Origin: Flintibacter muris
Lineage (GTDB): Bacteria; Bacillota; Clostridia; Oscillospirales; Oscillospiraceae
DNA: 64,000 nt
Direction of reading: 5' to 3'
Assembly (NCBI RefSeq): GCF_943192995.1
Contig: NZ_CALPCP010000002.1
Location: 62,001-126,000, forward strand
The notes beneath the pieces were generated by a model, which had not been told where the DNA came from, searched no databases, and saw only the letters and a program-made list of their open reading frames with translations. This document shows positions 17,006 to 24,177 of the stretch, piece by piece. The position numbers were made by a program, and so were the translations under genes. The stretch's first letter is position 1, and each line of letters opens with the position of its first letter.

Positions 17006-17463
17006 TGCTCCGCCGCCTTCCCGCCGGTCCGCTTCTGGCCGGCCTTTTTCATTTCATCCATCTCCCCGCGGAGGACGGAAAACTCATTGCGCAGACCCTC
17101 GATATCCTCCCGGGGGTCGTAGGCCGGGGCAGAAGAAGCTACCTGGGGCTGAGGTTGCGCCTGGGGCGGTCGCTGGACGGAAAAGTCAAAGAACTCCGCC
17201 CCGCCGCTGTTGGGGTTGAAGCGCTTAAAGTAGATCATCCCGTGGCTGAAGTCCGGCATGATGGTGCCAGGGCCTAAGAAATCCACTTGAGAAGCCACCG
17301 CCTCTTCCCTGGAGGTCACCGGCCTGCACACATACCCGGCATTCTGGTTGTTGACCAGGGTCTGTGCTTGGGGCTGTCCGGTCGGTGGATTTATCACATT
17401 GGGCCCTGGGTTGTATACGCCCGGGTAAGCGCCTGGATAGGGGTTACCGTACATATTAACCAC
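17002..17463 (-). CDS. Hypothetical prophage structural-type protein
   Basis: A 153-residue protein. The N-terminus is Gly/Pro/Asn/Tyr-rich (residues 1-35), followed by a beta-rich segment (GYVCRPVTSREEAVASQVDF, then FSHGMIYFKRF) and a helical, charged C-terminus. A GTG start follows AAGGA. It overlaps the gene at 16718 by four bases (ATGA). The MIYFKRFN-type motif recalls small phage proteins, but I assign no function. Confidence 0.6.
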   Translation of the reverse strand: MVNMYGNPYPGAYPGVYNPGPNVINPPTGQPQAQTLVNNQNAGYVCRPVTSREEAVASQVDFLGPGTIMPDFSHGMIYFKRFNPNSGGAEFFDFSVQRPPQAQPQPQVASSAPAYDPREDIEGLRNEFSVLRGEMDEMKKAGQKRTGGKAAEQ

Positions 17464-17549
17464 GTCCTTATCATCAAATCAGCGGACCGGGGGACGCTGG
17501 GCGGGACGTGTACCGCCCGTCCCCTGGCCGCTGAGATAAGTATAACAAA

Positions 17550-17589
17550 ACACAAGCTGCGCTGTGTAAACATTGTGTGCAGCTTGTGT
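17550..17589 (-). terminator. Terminator after the small HTH gene
   Basis: ACACAAGCTGC and its complement enclose an 18-base loop with further internal pairing. On the minus strand the stem is followed by TTTTGTTATAC. It closes the transcript of the HTH gene at 17596-17850. Confidence 0.75.
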
Positions 17590-17595
17590 TTAAAT

Positions 17596-17850
17596 TTAGG
17601 GAAGTCCTTTGTATAGGCGTCGGTTTGTAACCGCTATTTTGTCGATTGCTTTTTTGAGATGCTTGCACACTGTGGTTCGGGAACAATCGCATTCTGCCGC
17701 AATCTCAATTTGCGGTATTTTGTCAATCAGATACATACGGGCCATACTCCGGTCCCGCTTTCCAAGGTTTGCCTGAATAATGCAATCCTCCAGCTGAAAC
17801 AGATGGATTTTCTCCAGATCCTGCGGCAGTTTAACTCTTGCGTTTGACAT
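17596..17850 (-). CDS. Small HTH protein of the prophage (sigma region 4-like)
   Basis: An 84-residue protein. Residues about 45-70 (IPQIEIAAECDCSRTTVCKH) form a helix-turn-helix like the fourth region of sigma factors. The N-terminus is acidic and helical. In phages of this group a protein of this type sits near the late genes and may control late transcription. It lies 21 bases downstream of the lysin gene. Specificity is unknown. Confidence 0.62.
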   Translation of the reverse strand: MSNARVKLPQDLEKIHLFQLEDCIIQANLGKRDRSMARMYLIDKIPQIEIAAECDCSRTTVCKHLKKAIDKIAVTNRRLYKGLP

Positions 17851-17871
17851 TGATGCGACTCCATGCCCGGA

Positions 17872-18621
17872 TTACTTTTTGGACCGCATAACCATAGCGG
17901 CCGCCTCAGCCCTGGTGACATGGGACTGGGGGCGGCTTAGATCGGCGATGATCCCAGCCTCGTGTGCCTGTATCCACTCGCCGGTCTGCACCGCCCATGC
18001 CGGAGTGGGCAGGGCCGCTTTTTCCGTCTCGTACTGCTCCATGTACTCCTTGAATTTATCGTAGCTCACAATATCATCCTCCTGATTGTAATCTCTGGCA
18101 TCAATCAGCCAGTACTGCTTAACCTCCCGCTTGAAGGTCTCGGGGTCTCCGTTTAGCCGCTTGTCCTTGGTGCTGGCCGGGTCGTTAATTCGAACCTTAT
18201 CATCCCAGGCCCACAGCAGGATGTAGTGGCCGCCGCTGGTCCAGGTTCCGGGCCCCATAAGGGCAATTACATAGTAACCCTCCTCCAGATAGCGCCTAAC
18301 CTGGTCGTGGATGGGGTGGCCCGGCTTGTTGTGGAGGCTGGAGCCAAGCAGCTGCTTACAGTCGACCCCAAATGCCTTGAACTGGGGGACGAAGTAGCTG
18401 TAGTAGGTACCGGCGTTCAGAGCCTTATAGCCGTGGTCCACGGACCATTTGCAGGCGTCCACGGGAGTGAAGGTCTGTCCGGTCAGCGTCTCAATGGCCA
18501 TAGCCGCCGCTGTAGGCCCGCAGCCGGAGCCGCCTATGGTGGCCGTCTCCCCCTTCACCCGGTATGGCAGGGACTTCCACCGCTTGTCCGTCTGAAGATA
18601 TGATACAGGCTGTTTATTCAC
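17872..18621 (-). CDS. C39-like peptidase, probable phage lysin
   Basis: A 249-residue protein. It has a papain-fold C39-like core: catalytic Cys in GGSGCGPTAAAMA near residue 34, His in GGHYILLWAW near residue 135 and an Asp nearby in INDPAS. The C-terminal 45 residues (WAVQTGEWIQAHEAGI, then VTRAEAAAMVMR) look like one SLH motif that could tether the enzyme to the wall. The GTG at 18621 overlaps the end of the holin remnant by six bases; an alternative GTG lies at 18630. The placement directly after a holin-like remnant supports a lysin role. Confidence 0.75.
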   Translation of the reverse strand: MNKQPVSYLQTDKRWKSLPYRVKGETATIGGSGCGPTAAAMAIETLTGQTFTPVDACKWSVDHGYKALNAGTYYSYFVPQFKAFGVDCKQLLGSSLHNKPGHPIHDQVRRYLEEGYYVIALMGPGTWTSGGHYILLWAWDDKVRINDPASTKDKRLNGDPETFKREVKQYWLIDARDYNQEDDIVSYDKFKEYMEQYETEKAALPTPAWAVQTGEWIQAHEAGIIADLSRPQSHVTRAEAAAMVMRSKK

Positions 18622-18780
18622 GCTTCCCACCCCACTGCATGATCTCCATCAGCTTGTCGTAGCCAAACATGGCGGCGTAGGCCACCATGAATCCGCCCAC
18701 GATAAGCGCCGCTACAATGTACCAGGTCATGGCCACCGCCTTGATCTGGCAGTAGGCAATACCCGCAGCAATGGTAAGGG
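18614..18780 (-). pseudogene. 3' remnant of a small holin-like membrane protein
   Basis: Reading the minus strand from about 18780 to the TAA at 18614 gives AAGIAYCQIKAVAM, then one hydrophobic helix (TWYIVAALIVGGFMVAY), and ends WGGKRE. This is the C-terminal part of a small one- or two-helix phage membrane protein of the holin kind. It has no start of its own and merges upstream, out of frame, with the tail-tube gene. It therefore seems to be what remains after a deletion. Confidence 0.65.
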
Positions 18781-19116
18781 CACAATGACCGTCTGCCCGG
18801 TGCCGTGGGCCACTCTCAGGGAGAAACAGTAGTCCTGGAATGGGTCGCCGATATACCGGTCGCCGGAAATGGCAAAAGTGCGCTGGGTGCCGGTCTTGGT
18901 GGTGGACAGGCCAGTACGGATGTACTGAGAATCCTTGGTTACCGGGTTCATCTGAGGGTCAAGGCCGGAAATGCCCAGCTGCACTACCGTGTAGTCGTTT
19001 TCCGTGGCCCCTTCCTCCAGGTTGATACCAACCGCAAGGACAAAATCGTCATTGGTAGCAAATCCCTCAAAGGTGGGGGACGGGGTATAGTCCTTCATCA
19101 GTTCGGATAATTTCAC
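18727..19116 (-). pseudogene. Truncated phage major tail (tube) protein
   Basis: About 120 codons match the N-terminal and middle part of Siphoviridae-type tail-tube proteins (LSELMKDYTPSPTFEGFA, ISGDRYIGDPFQDYCF, HGTGQTVIV). After VIV the frame continues as unrelated, Arg/Pro-rich residues to a stop at 18727. The holin-like remnant lies in another frame of the same stretch. The normal C-terminus is missing. A GTG start at 19116 with AGGAG eight bases upstream is preferred. Confidence 0.75.
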
Positions 19117-19127
19117 GTTTTTCACTC

Positions 19128-19547
19128 CTATTCGTAATACCGGACCCGGCACTGGCACATCAGCTTAGCGACGCTGCCAGCGGCGTTTACCCCCGCCGGG
19201 TTTGGCATGTTTTGCAGATTTTCAATAGAAAGGACTTTGCAGCCCTCAAATTTCGGGAAATTCCTCAGCCGGTTTTGTTCGGTGATCCACACCATAAACG
19301 CCTGGGCGTTTTCCATCTGAACCACATTGGCGTTGCTGGTGCCGGGGTCCTGGGGCACCATGGAGACAAGAGCGAAGTCATACCGCTTGATTCCGTGGCC
19401 CCGGAGCTGCCGCTTTTCCCACTCCTCACCGTAGACCGTCTGAACGCTGACATTCCCGCTCTTGTCGGTGATGGTGTTGAAGTAGAGGAACGACCGCAGG
19501 CCGGGGTATTGCTTCAGGTATTCCACCATTGCTTCGTGCTTGCTCAT
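19128..19547 (-). CDS. Phage minor capsid / tail terminator-like protein
   Basis: A 139-residue protein (YLKQYPGLRSFLYFNTITDK; LRGHGIKRYDFALVSM; then LRNFPKFEGCKV) whose fold type and position match the small tail-terminator or neck proteins of Clostridia siphophages. It lies between the connector-like genes and the tail-tube gene, the usual place. A short minus-strand overlap with the following GTG is consistent with translational coupling. No enzymatic motif is visible. Confidence 0.68.
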   Translation of the reverse strand: MSKHEAMVEYLKQYPGLRSFLYFNTITDKSGNVSVQTVYGEEWEKRQLRGHGIKRYDFALVSMVPQDPGTSNANVVQMENAQAFMVWITEQNRLRNFPKFEGCKVLSIENLQNMPNPAGVNAAGSVAKLMCQCRVRYYE

Positions 19548-19551
19548 AGGG

Positions 19552-19956
19552 CTACCGCCTCCTCAGATAGTTCTCAATAGTTTTACAGAAGTCATCGCCC
19601 TTAGCAACCATCATAGCCTTCTCCCAATGGGAAGTAGCAAGATGATGTTCATCTTTGCTATACTTCAACGGTGTACTGGTAGCGTGCTTTGAATGATCCT
19701 TTTTTGCGTATGTGCTTCCACGTTCATCTACAAAAACCAAACCCTCATATTGAAAATGAGCATAAGGTTGTTTGTAATGAACATATTTCGGCGTAATATC
19801 CACCGTTTGGGACAACATTCCGCTATCCATTGGAACATAGGGTGCACAGTAATCAAAAAGTGTTTTATGAATAAAAGTCATTGTTCCTTCGCCGAATATT
19901 CGTTGAAACGTTTTCTTTCCGTCCTTTATTTCAACTTCTTTGACTACTATCTTCAT
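19552..19956 (-). CDS. Phage minor capsid (HK97 gp10-like) protein
   Basis: A 134-residue protein with a conserved FIHKTLFDYCAPYVPMDSGM and a HFQYEGLVFVDERGS motif, typical of small phage minor capsid proteins (Minor_capsid_2 / gp10-like). This gene is visibly more AT-rich than its neighbours, which suggests a patchwork phage origin. The start at 19956 overlaps the stop of the gene at 19953. It stands in the head-tail connector position. Confidence 0.7.
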   Translation of the reverse strand: MKIVVKEVEIKDGKKTFQRIFGEGTMTFIHKTLFDYCAPYVPMDSGMLSQTVDITPKYVHYKQPYAHFQYEGLVFVDERGSTYAKKDHSKHATSTPLKYSKDEHHLATSHWEKAMMVAKGDDFCKTIENYLRRR

Positions 19957-20390
19957 ACGCCCTCCAATCGGTAGTGGGGGAGGGGGCCATCCGTGTTGTC
20001 CTTGAACAGCTGCACCTCGAAAGCGTCAGGGCGGAGGCTCTCCACCACGGCCTGTACTGTCTCTGGGGTGATCTCCTCCGCCACCTCTCCCAGTATGATG
20101 TAGTCACCGGTGGAGAAGGTGAAGCCTTCCATATCCCCCTTCCACTCCTGGTATGGCCGGTAGCTTTCGGACCGGGGCACCCGGAGCAGGAAGGACGCGC
20201 CCTCGTTGATCTCTGTGGAGGACGCCATCCGACCAGCCTGCCCTCTGGTCTGTTTCCCGGCCCAGAAGCAGTCACGCAGGACGGTTTTCTTCCAGCTGTC
20301 CAGATAGTCGGCACTGTCCCGGCCCGCCCGCTTGTTCAGAACGGTCACCGTGTGGGTCCAGGTGGGCAGCTTTACGGTTGGGAATGTCAT
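19953..20390 (-). CDS. Phage head-tail connector-like protein
   Basis: A 145-residue protein (WTHTVTVLNKRAGRDSADYL; GKQTRGQAG; beta-rich C-terminus with FTFSTGDYIILGEV). It is similar in layout to putative minor capsid / head closure proteins of Clostridia phages. Its ATG overlaps the stop of the upstream gene by four bases, so the three connector-type genes are coupled. Confidence 0.65.
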   Translation of the reverse strand: MTFPTVKLPTWTHTVTVLNKRAGRDSADYLDSWKKTVLRDCFWAGKQTRGQAGRMASSTEINEGASFLLRVPRSESYRPYQEWKGDMEGFTFSTGDYIILGEVAEEITPETVQAVVESLRPDAFEVQLFKDNTDGPLPHYRLEGV

Positions 20391-20737
20391 CCAATCACCA
20401 CGCTTACCAAACCAACAGGCAGTATTTCTACCACCTGTTCATAGACAGAGGCCATAACCTCTTCTTCTGTGATTTCTTTCTGGGCCCCGAAGGAGACGGA
20501 CACGCCGTCGTTGGAAAAGCTGTTCACCGTTCCGCCCTGGCTGTGCTTTTTTACATCGTCCATGGCGTTGATAATCAGCGTCATGCACAGGTGGATGTCG
20601 CAGTCAACATCCGTAATTCGGCCCATGGTCCAGTAGTCCAGCTTGGCCCGTGCCCGCCGCTCCAGCAGGGGGAAGGCGGAAAGCTCCGCCGTTCCCCCGT
20701 GGGACACATACTGCTGGTGTGTCATGTACTGGCTCAT
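20387..20737 (-). CDS. Phage head-tail adaptor-like protein
   Basis: A 116-residue protein, helical (TAELSAFPLLERRARAKLDY; CDIHLCMTLIINAMDDVK), in the position directly after the major capsid gene, where gp6-like connector proteins sit. It overlaps the capsid stop by four bases and the next start likewise. The exact connector type cannot be told from the sequence alone. Confidence 0.65.
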   Translation of the reverse strand: MSQYMTHQQYVSHGGTAELSAFPLLERRARAKLDYWTMGRITDVDCDIHLCMTLIINAMDDVKKHSQGGTVNSFSNDGVSVSFGAQKEITEEEVMASVYEQVVEILPVGLVSVVIG

Positions 20738-21156
20738 ACCTGGTTGGATTTCCGGGCAGCGGAGCGGACCGCAGCGCTGCCAACGTCACCGAAGGACACG
20801 TTGGCAATGCCGTCCAGGTACTCGGCCCACAGCTTCATACCCATCAAGGCGTGGGTCTCGCCCATCACCCGACCGTAGTTGCCCTCCATGTGGACGCCGA
20901 TCAGCGGGGTCTCACCCACCACAGTGTAGTTCAGGCCCAGCTGCTGGAAGTCGGCATCAGAGGGGTCGATATAATACAGGTCGATGTTATCGCTGGGCGT
21001 TGCCAGTACCTTGCCCTGTGGAATTTCGGAGGACAGGATCATAGAATCCGCCCCCAGAAAATCCTTCATGTACTGCATACCCTGGCGATTCTGCACCGTG
21101 ATAGCGGCGGAGCCTAGGTAGCGGTACACATCCAGGGTGTTGACGAAGGTTATGTG
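20734..21156 (-). pseudogene. 3' part of a phage major capsid gene
   Basis: About 140 codons in frame with THITFVNTLDVYRYLG..., IDLYYIDPSDADFQQLGLNY, ...LKLWAEYLDGIANV-type sequence and a normal stop give the C-terminal domain of an HK97-like major capsid protein. Upstream of about 21156 the frame runs into the antisense of an IS256 transposase, so the N-terminal half of the capsid gene has been lost. The portal, terminase and protease genes expected upstream are also absent. Confidence 0.8.
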
Positions 21157-21672
21157 GATGGGATCTATCTGCGGCGAAACTGGGGCGGAGAGTATGAGAA
21201 TGTAGCTGTTCTGGTGGCGATTGCGGTAAATGAGGACGGATACCGCGAGGTTCTTGGCGCCGCTGAGGGTATGAAAGAGGACAAGGCCAGTTGGGTCAGC
21301 TTCTTCCAGTGGCTGCGAGGCCGTGGCCTGGACGGAGTCAAGCTGGTGGTTGGGGACAAGTGTCTTGGTATGCTGGAGGCTGTGGGAGAAGTGTTCCCGG
21401 AGGCCAAATACCAGCGGTGTACCGTCCATTTTTACCGCAATGTCTTTTCTGTGACACCGCGCGCTAAGGTGAAGTTGGTGGCCAAGATGCTCAAGGCGAT
21501 CCACGCCCAGGAGAGCAAAAAAGCTGCTCGGGAGAAGGCTAAGGCCGTGGTGGTCCAGCTGCGGGAAATGAAGCTGAAGGAGGCTGCGAAGAAGGTAGAA
21601 GCTGGTGTTGAGGAGACTCTGACTTACTGCGACTTTCCCAGCGAACACTGGACTCGTATCCGTACCAACAAA
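21152..21672 (+). mobile_element. IS256-family transposase, middle part, plus strand
   Basis: About 173 codons match the DDE core of an IS256 (mutator-type) transposase: DGIYLRRNWGGEYENVAV contains the first Asp, LVVGDKCLGMLEAV the second, and RCTVHFYRN and CDFPSEHWTRIRTN follow. Both the N-terminal domain and the C-terminal end after the latter motif are missing in this frame. It joins capsid DNA on its left near 21152 and the reversed N-terminal part of an IS256 transposase on its right near 21673. Confidence 0.82.
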
Positions 21673-21674
21673 GA

Positions 21675-21878
21675 GACTCCCTTCAGGCGGGGCACATGGA
21701 GCGTAACATCGCCGGAGGTGGTGGTAAGGTTTCGGCTGTAGTGACCGCTACGGTACCCCTGGCGAGCCTCATTTCGCTCATACCGGGCTGCCTGAGTCAG
21801 CTTCTCCGCTTCCTGCTCCAACAGCGCATTCAGCGTTTCTTCCACGCTCCCGCGTACCAGCTCCTTAAGTTGTTCCAT
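21675..21878 (-). mobile_element. IS256-family transposase, N-terminal part, minus strand
   Basis: Reading leftwards from an ATG at 21878 gives MEQLKELVRGSVEETL... and TSGDVTLHVPRLKG, the usual N-terminus of an IS256-type transposase, for about 65 codons. The frame then enters the antisense of the plus-strand fragment (21152-21672). Together the two pieces could be one broken transposase with an inverted inner segment, or two overlapping insertions. A stretch of roughly 90 codons between them is missing. Confidence 0.78.
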
Positions 21879-21904
21879 GATACGCCATCCTTCTTCTTGA
21901 CTTT

Positions 21905-21929
21905 CCCCCTTGTTTTTTGGTAGTATAAT
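21905..21929 (+). promoter_or_regulatory. Promoter of the topoisomerase gene, -10 box
   Basis: TATAAT with an upstream TAG (21921-21929) lies about 50 bases before the ATG. No good -35 box stands at 16-18 bases; TTTCCC is the nearest. The IS256 remnant ends close by, so the insertion may have altered the original upstream part. Confidence 0.5.
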
Positions 21930-21980
21930 AAGATGATAAATTGGGTTTATGCGCCCAGTGGAAAAATGCGAGGTATCACC

Positions 21981-23963
21981 ATGGCACAGAAGAAAACTTA
22001 CGGCAACGACTCCATCTCCGCCCTGAAAGGGGCCGACCGGGTCCGAAAGCGCCCAGGGGTTATCTTCGGCTCCGACGGGCTGGAGGGCTGCGAGCACGCC
22101 GTATTTGAAATCATGTCCAACGCTATTGACGAGGCCCGGGAGGGGCACGGGGCGCTGATTACCGTCACCCGCTTTGAGGACGGCTCCATCCAGGTGGAGG
22201 ACCAGGGCCGGGGCTGCCCGGTGGACTGGAACGAGAAGGAGCAGAAGTTCAACTGGGAGCTGGTCTTCTGCGAGCTGTACGCCGGCGGCAAGTACGACAA
22301 CACCGGCGGGGACAACTATGAGTACTCTCTGGGCCTGAACGGCCTGGGCTCCTGCGCCACCCAGTACGCCAGCGAATATATGGACGTCACCGTGTGGCGG
22401 GAGGGGAAAAAGTACTCGCTCCACTTTGAGAAGGGGGAGAATATCGGCGGCTTGCAGTCTGAGCCCACCGACCGGGGCAAAAAGACGGGCACCACCATCC
22501 GCTGGAAGCCTGATCTGGAGGTGTTCACCGACATCAATATTCCGGTGGAATACTTTCTGGATGTGATGAAGCGCCAGGCAGTGGTCAACGCCGGGGTGAC
22601 CTTCCGGTTCAAAAACCAGGCGGGGGGCAAGTTTGAGGCCACCGATTTTCAGTATGAAAACGGCATTGTGGACTATGTGGCCGAACTGTCCGGGGAGGAC
22701 TGCCTCACCGCCCCTGTCTTCTGGCAGACCGAGCGGAAGGGCCGGGACCGGGCGGATAAGCCGGAGTACAAGGTGAAGCTGTCCGTCTCCTTCTGCTTCT
22801 CCAACAAGGTGCAGGTGGTGGAGCACTACCACAACTCCTCCTGGCTGGAGCACGGCGGGTCCCCGGAAAAGGCCATGCGCTCCGCCTTTGTCTCCGCCGT
22901 TGACAGTTGGCTTAAGCAGCAGAACAAATATACCAAAAACGAGAGCAAAATTACATTCCCCGACATTCAGGACGCCCTGGTGCTGGTGAGCAACAACTTT
23001 TCCACCCAGACCTCCTATGAGAACCAGACCAAAAAGGCCATCAACAACAAGTTTGTTCAGGAGGCCATGACGGAATTCCTCCGCTCCCAGATGGAGGTCT
23101 ACTTTATTGAAAATCCCGCCGATGCCCAGCGGATTGCCGAACAGGTTTTAATTAACAAGCGGGCCAGGGAGAACGCGGAAAAAACCCGGCTGAACATCAA
23201 GAAAAAGCTCACCGGCTCCATGGACATCTCCAACCGGGTGGCCAAGTTTGTCCCCTGCCGCACCCGGGATGTGAACCGCAGCGAGCTTTACATTGTGGAG
23301 GGCGACTCCGCACTGGGCAGCGTGAAGCAGGCCCGGGACAGCGACTTTCAAGCCATCATGCCTATCCGGGGCAAGATTCTCAACTGCCTCAAGGCCGACT
23401 ACGGCAAGATTTTTAAAAGCGAAATCATCACCGACCTTTTAAAGGTGCTGGGCTGCGGGGTGGAGGTCCACGACAAGCGGGCCAAGGATATGGCCGCCTT
23501 TGACCTGAGCTCCCTGCGGTGGAACAAGGTGGTCATCTGTACCGACGCCGACGTGGACGGCTTCCAGATCAGAACTCTGGTGCTCACCATGCTCTACCGC
23601 CTCACCCCCACCCTGATTCAGGAGGGCTACGTCTATATCGCCGAATCCCCTTTGTTTGAGATCACCTGCAAGGAGAAGACCTGGTTTGCCTACTCCAACA
23701 AGGAGAAGGACGACATTGTGGCCACCCTCCAGGGCAAAAAGTACGACGTGCAGCGCTCCAAGGGCCTGGGCGAGAACGAGCCGGAGATGATGTGGCTGAC
23801 CACCATGTCCCCGGATACCCGGCGGCTCATCAAGGTCATGCCCGAGGACGTGGAGCGCACCGCTCAGATGTTCGACCTCCTCCTGGGCGACGACCTCCCC
23901 GGCCGCAAAACCCATATCGCCGACCACGGCCACGAATTTCTGGAGCTGGCGGATATTTCGTAA
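21981..23963 (+). CDS. parE: Type II topoisomerase subunit B (ParE-like)
   Basis: A 660-residue ATPase subunit of a type II topoisomerase. The GHKL domain shows NAIDEA near residue 46, the DQGRG box and the ATP-lid GLNGLG. The transducer follows, and a C-terminal Toprim domain has EGDSA and TDADVDG. It forms the enzyme with the A subunit encoded at 24178. The ATG at 21981 is preferred to an upstream ATG at 21933; GAGGT lies 10 bases before it. Because its partner lacks a GyrA box, topoisomerase IV (decatenation) is more likely than gyrase, but the boundary between the two cannot be settled by eye. Confidence 0.85.
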   Translation: MAQKKTYGNDSISALKGADRVRKRPGVIFGSDGLEGCEHAVFEIMSNAIDEAREGHGALITVTRFEDGSIQVEDQGRGCPVDWNEKEQKFNWELVFCELYAGGKYDNTGGDNYEYSLGLNGLGSCATQYASEYMDVTVWREGKKYSLHFEKGENIGGLQSEPTDRGKKTGTTIRWKPDLEVFTDINIPVEYFLDVMKRQAVVNAGVTFRFKNQAGGKFEATDFQYENGIVDYVAELSGEDCLTAPVFWQTERKGRDRADKPEYKVKLSVSFCFSNKVQVVEHYHNSSWLEHGGSPEKAMRSAFVSAVDSWLKQQNKYTKNESKITFPDIQDALVLVSNNFSTQTSYENQTKKAINNKFVQEAMTEFLRSQMEVYFIENPADAQRIAEQVLINKRARENAEKTRLNIKKKLTGSMDISNRVAKFVPCRTRDVNRSELYIVEGDSALGSVKQARDSDFQAIMPIRGKILNCLKADYGKIFKSEIITDLLKVLGCGVEVHDKRAKDMAAFDLSSLRWNKVVICTDADVDGFQIRTLVLTMLYRLTPTLIQEGYVYIAESPLFEITCKEKTWFAYSNKEKDDIVATLQGKKYDVQRSKGLGENEPEMMWLTTMSPDTRRLIKVMPEDVERTAQMFDLLLGDDLPGRKTHIADHGHEFLELADIS

Positions 23964-23974
23964 AAGCCCGCAGG

Positions 23975-24114
23975 AAAAAGCCTCCCTTCGCAAGGGGAGG
24001 GGGACCGCCGCCGAAGGCGGTGGTGGAAGGTTTCCCCCTACCGAAACATGGCACTGCTTTAGAAGAAAACCCCCAGTCAGCCTTCGGCTGACAGCCCCCT
24101 TTGCGAAGGGGGTC
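23975..24114. repeat. Head-to-head palindromic intergenic repeat
   Basis: Two related arms face each other: one begins AGCCTCCCTTCGCAAGGGGA, the other, read on the opposite strand, begins ACCCCCTTCGCAAAGGGGGC. Each arm also contains an inner hairpin (CCGCCGAAGGCGG; CAGCCTTCGGCTG). The same family appears at 53108-53250, with a degenerate single arm at about 52028. It lies between the two topoisomerase genes, so the RNA between them would be highly structured. Confidence 0.85.
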
Positions 24115-24177
24115 GTTGCCGCCTGTGGACGGGACGAGAGGCTCTCACATATTGAATATAAATAAGGACTGAACCAA

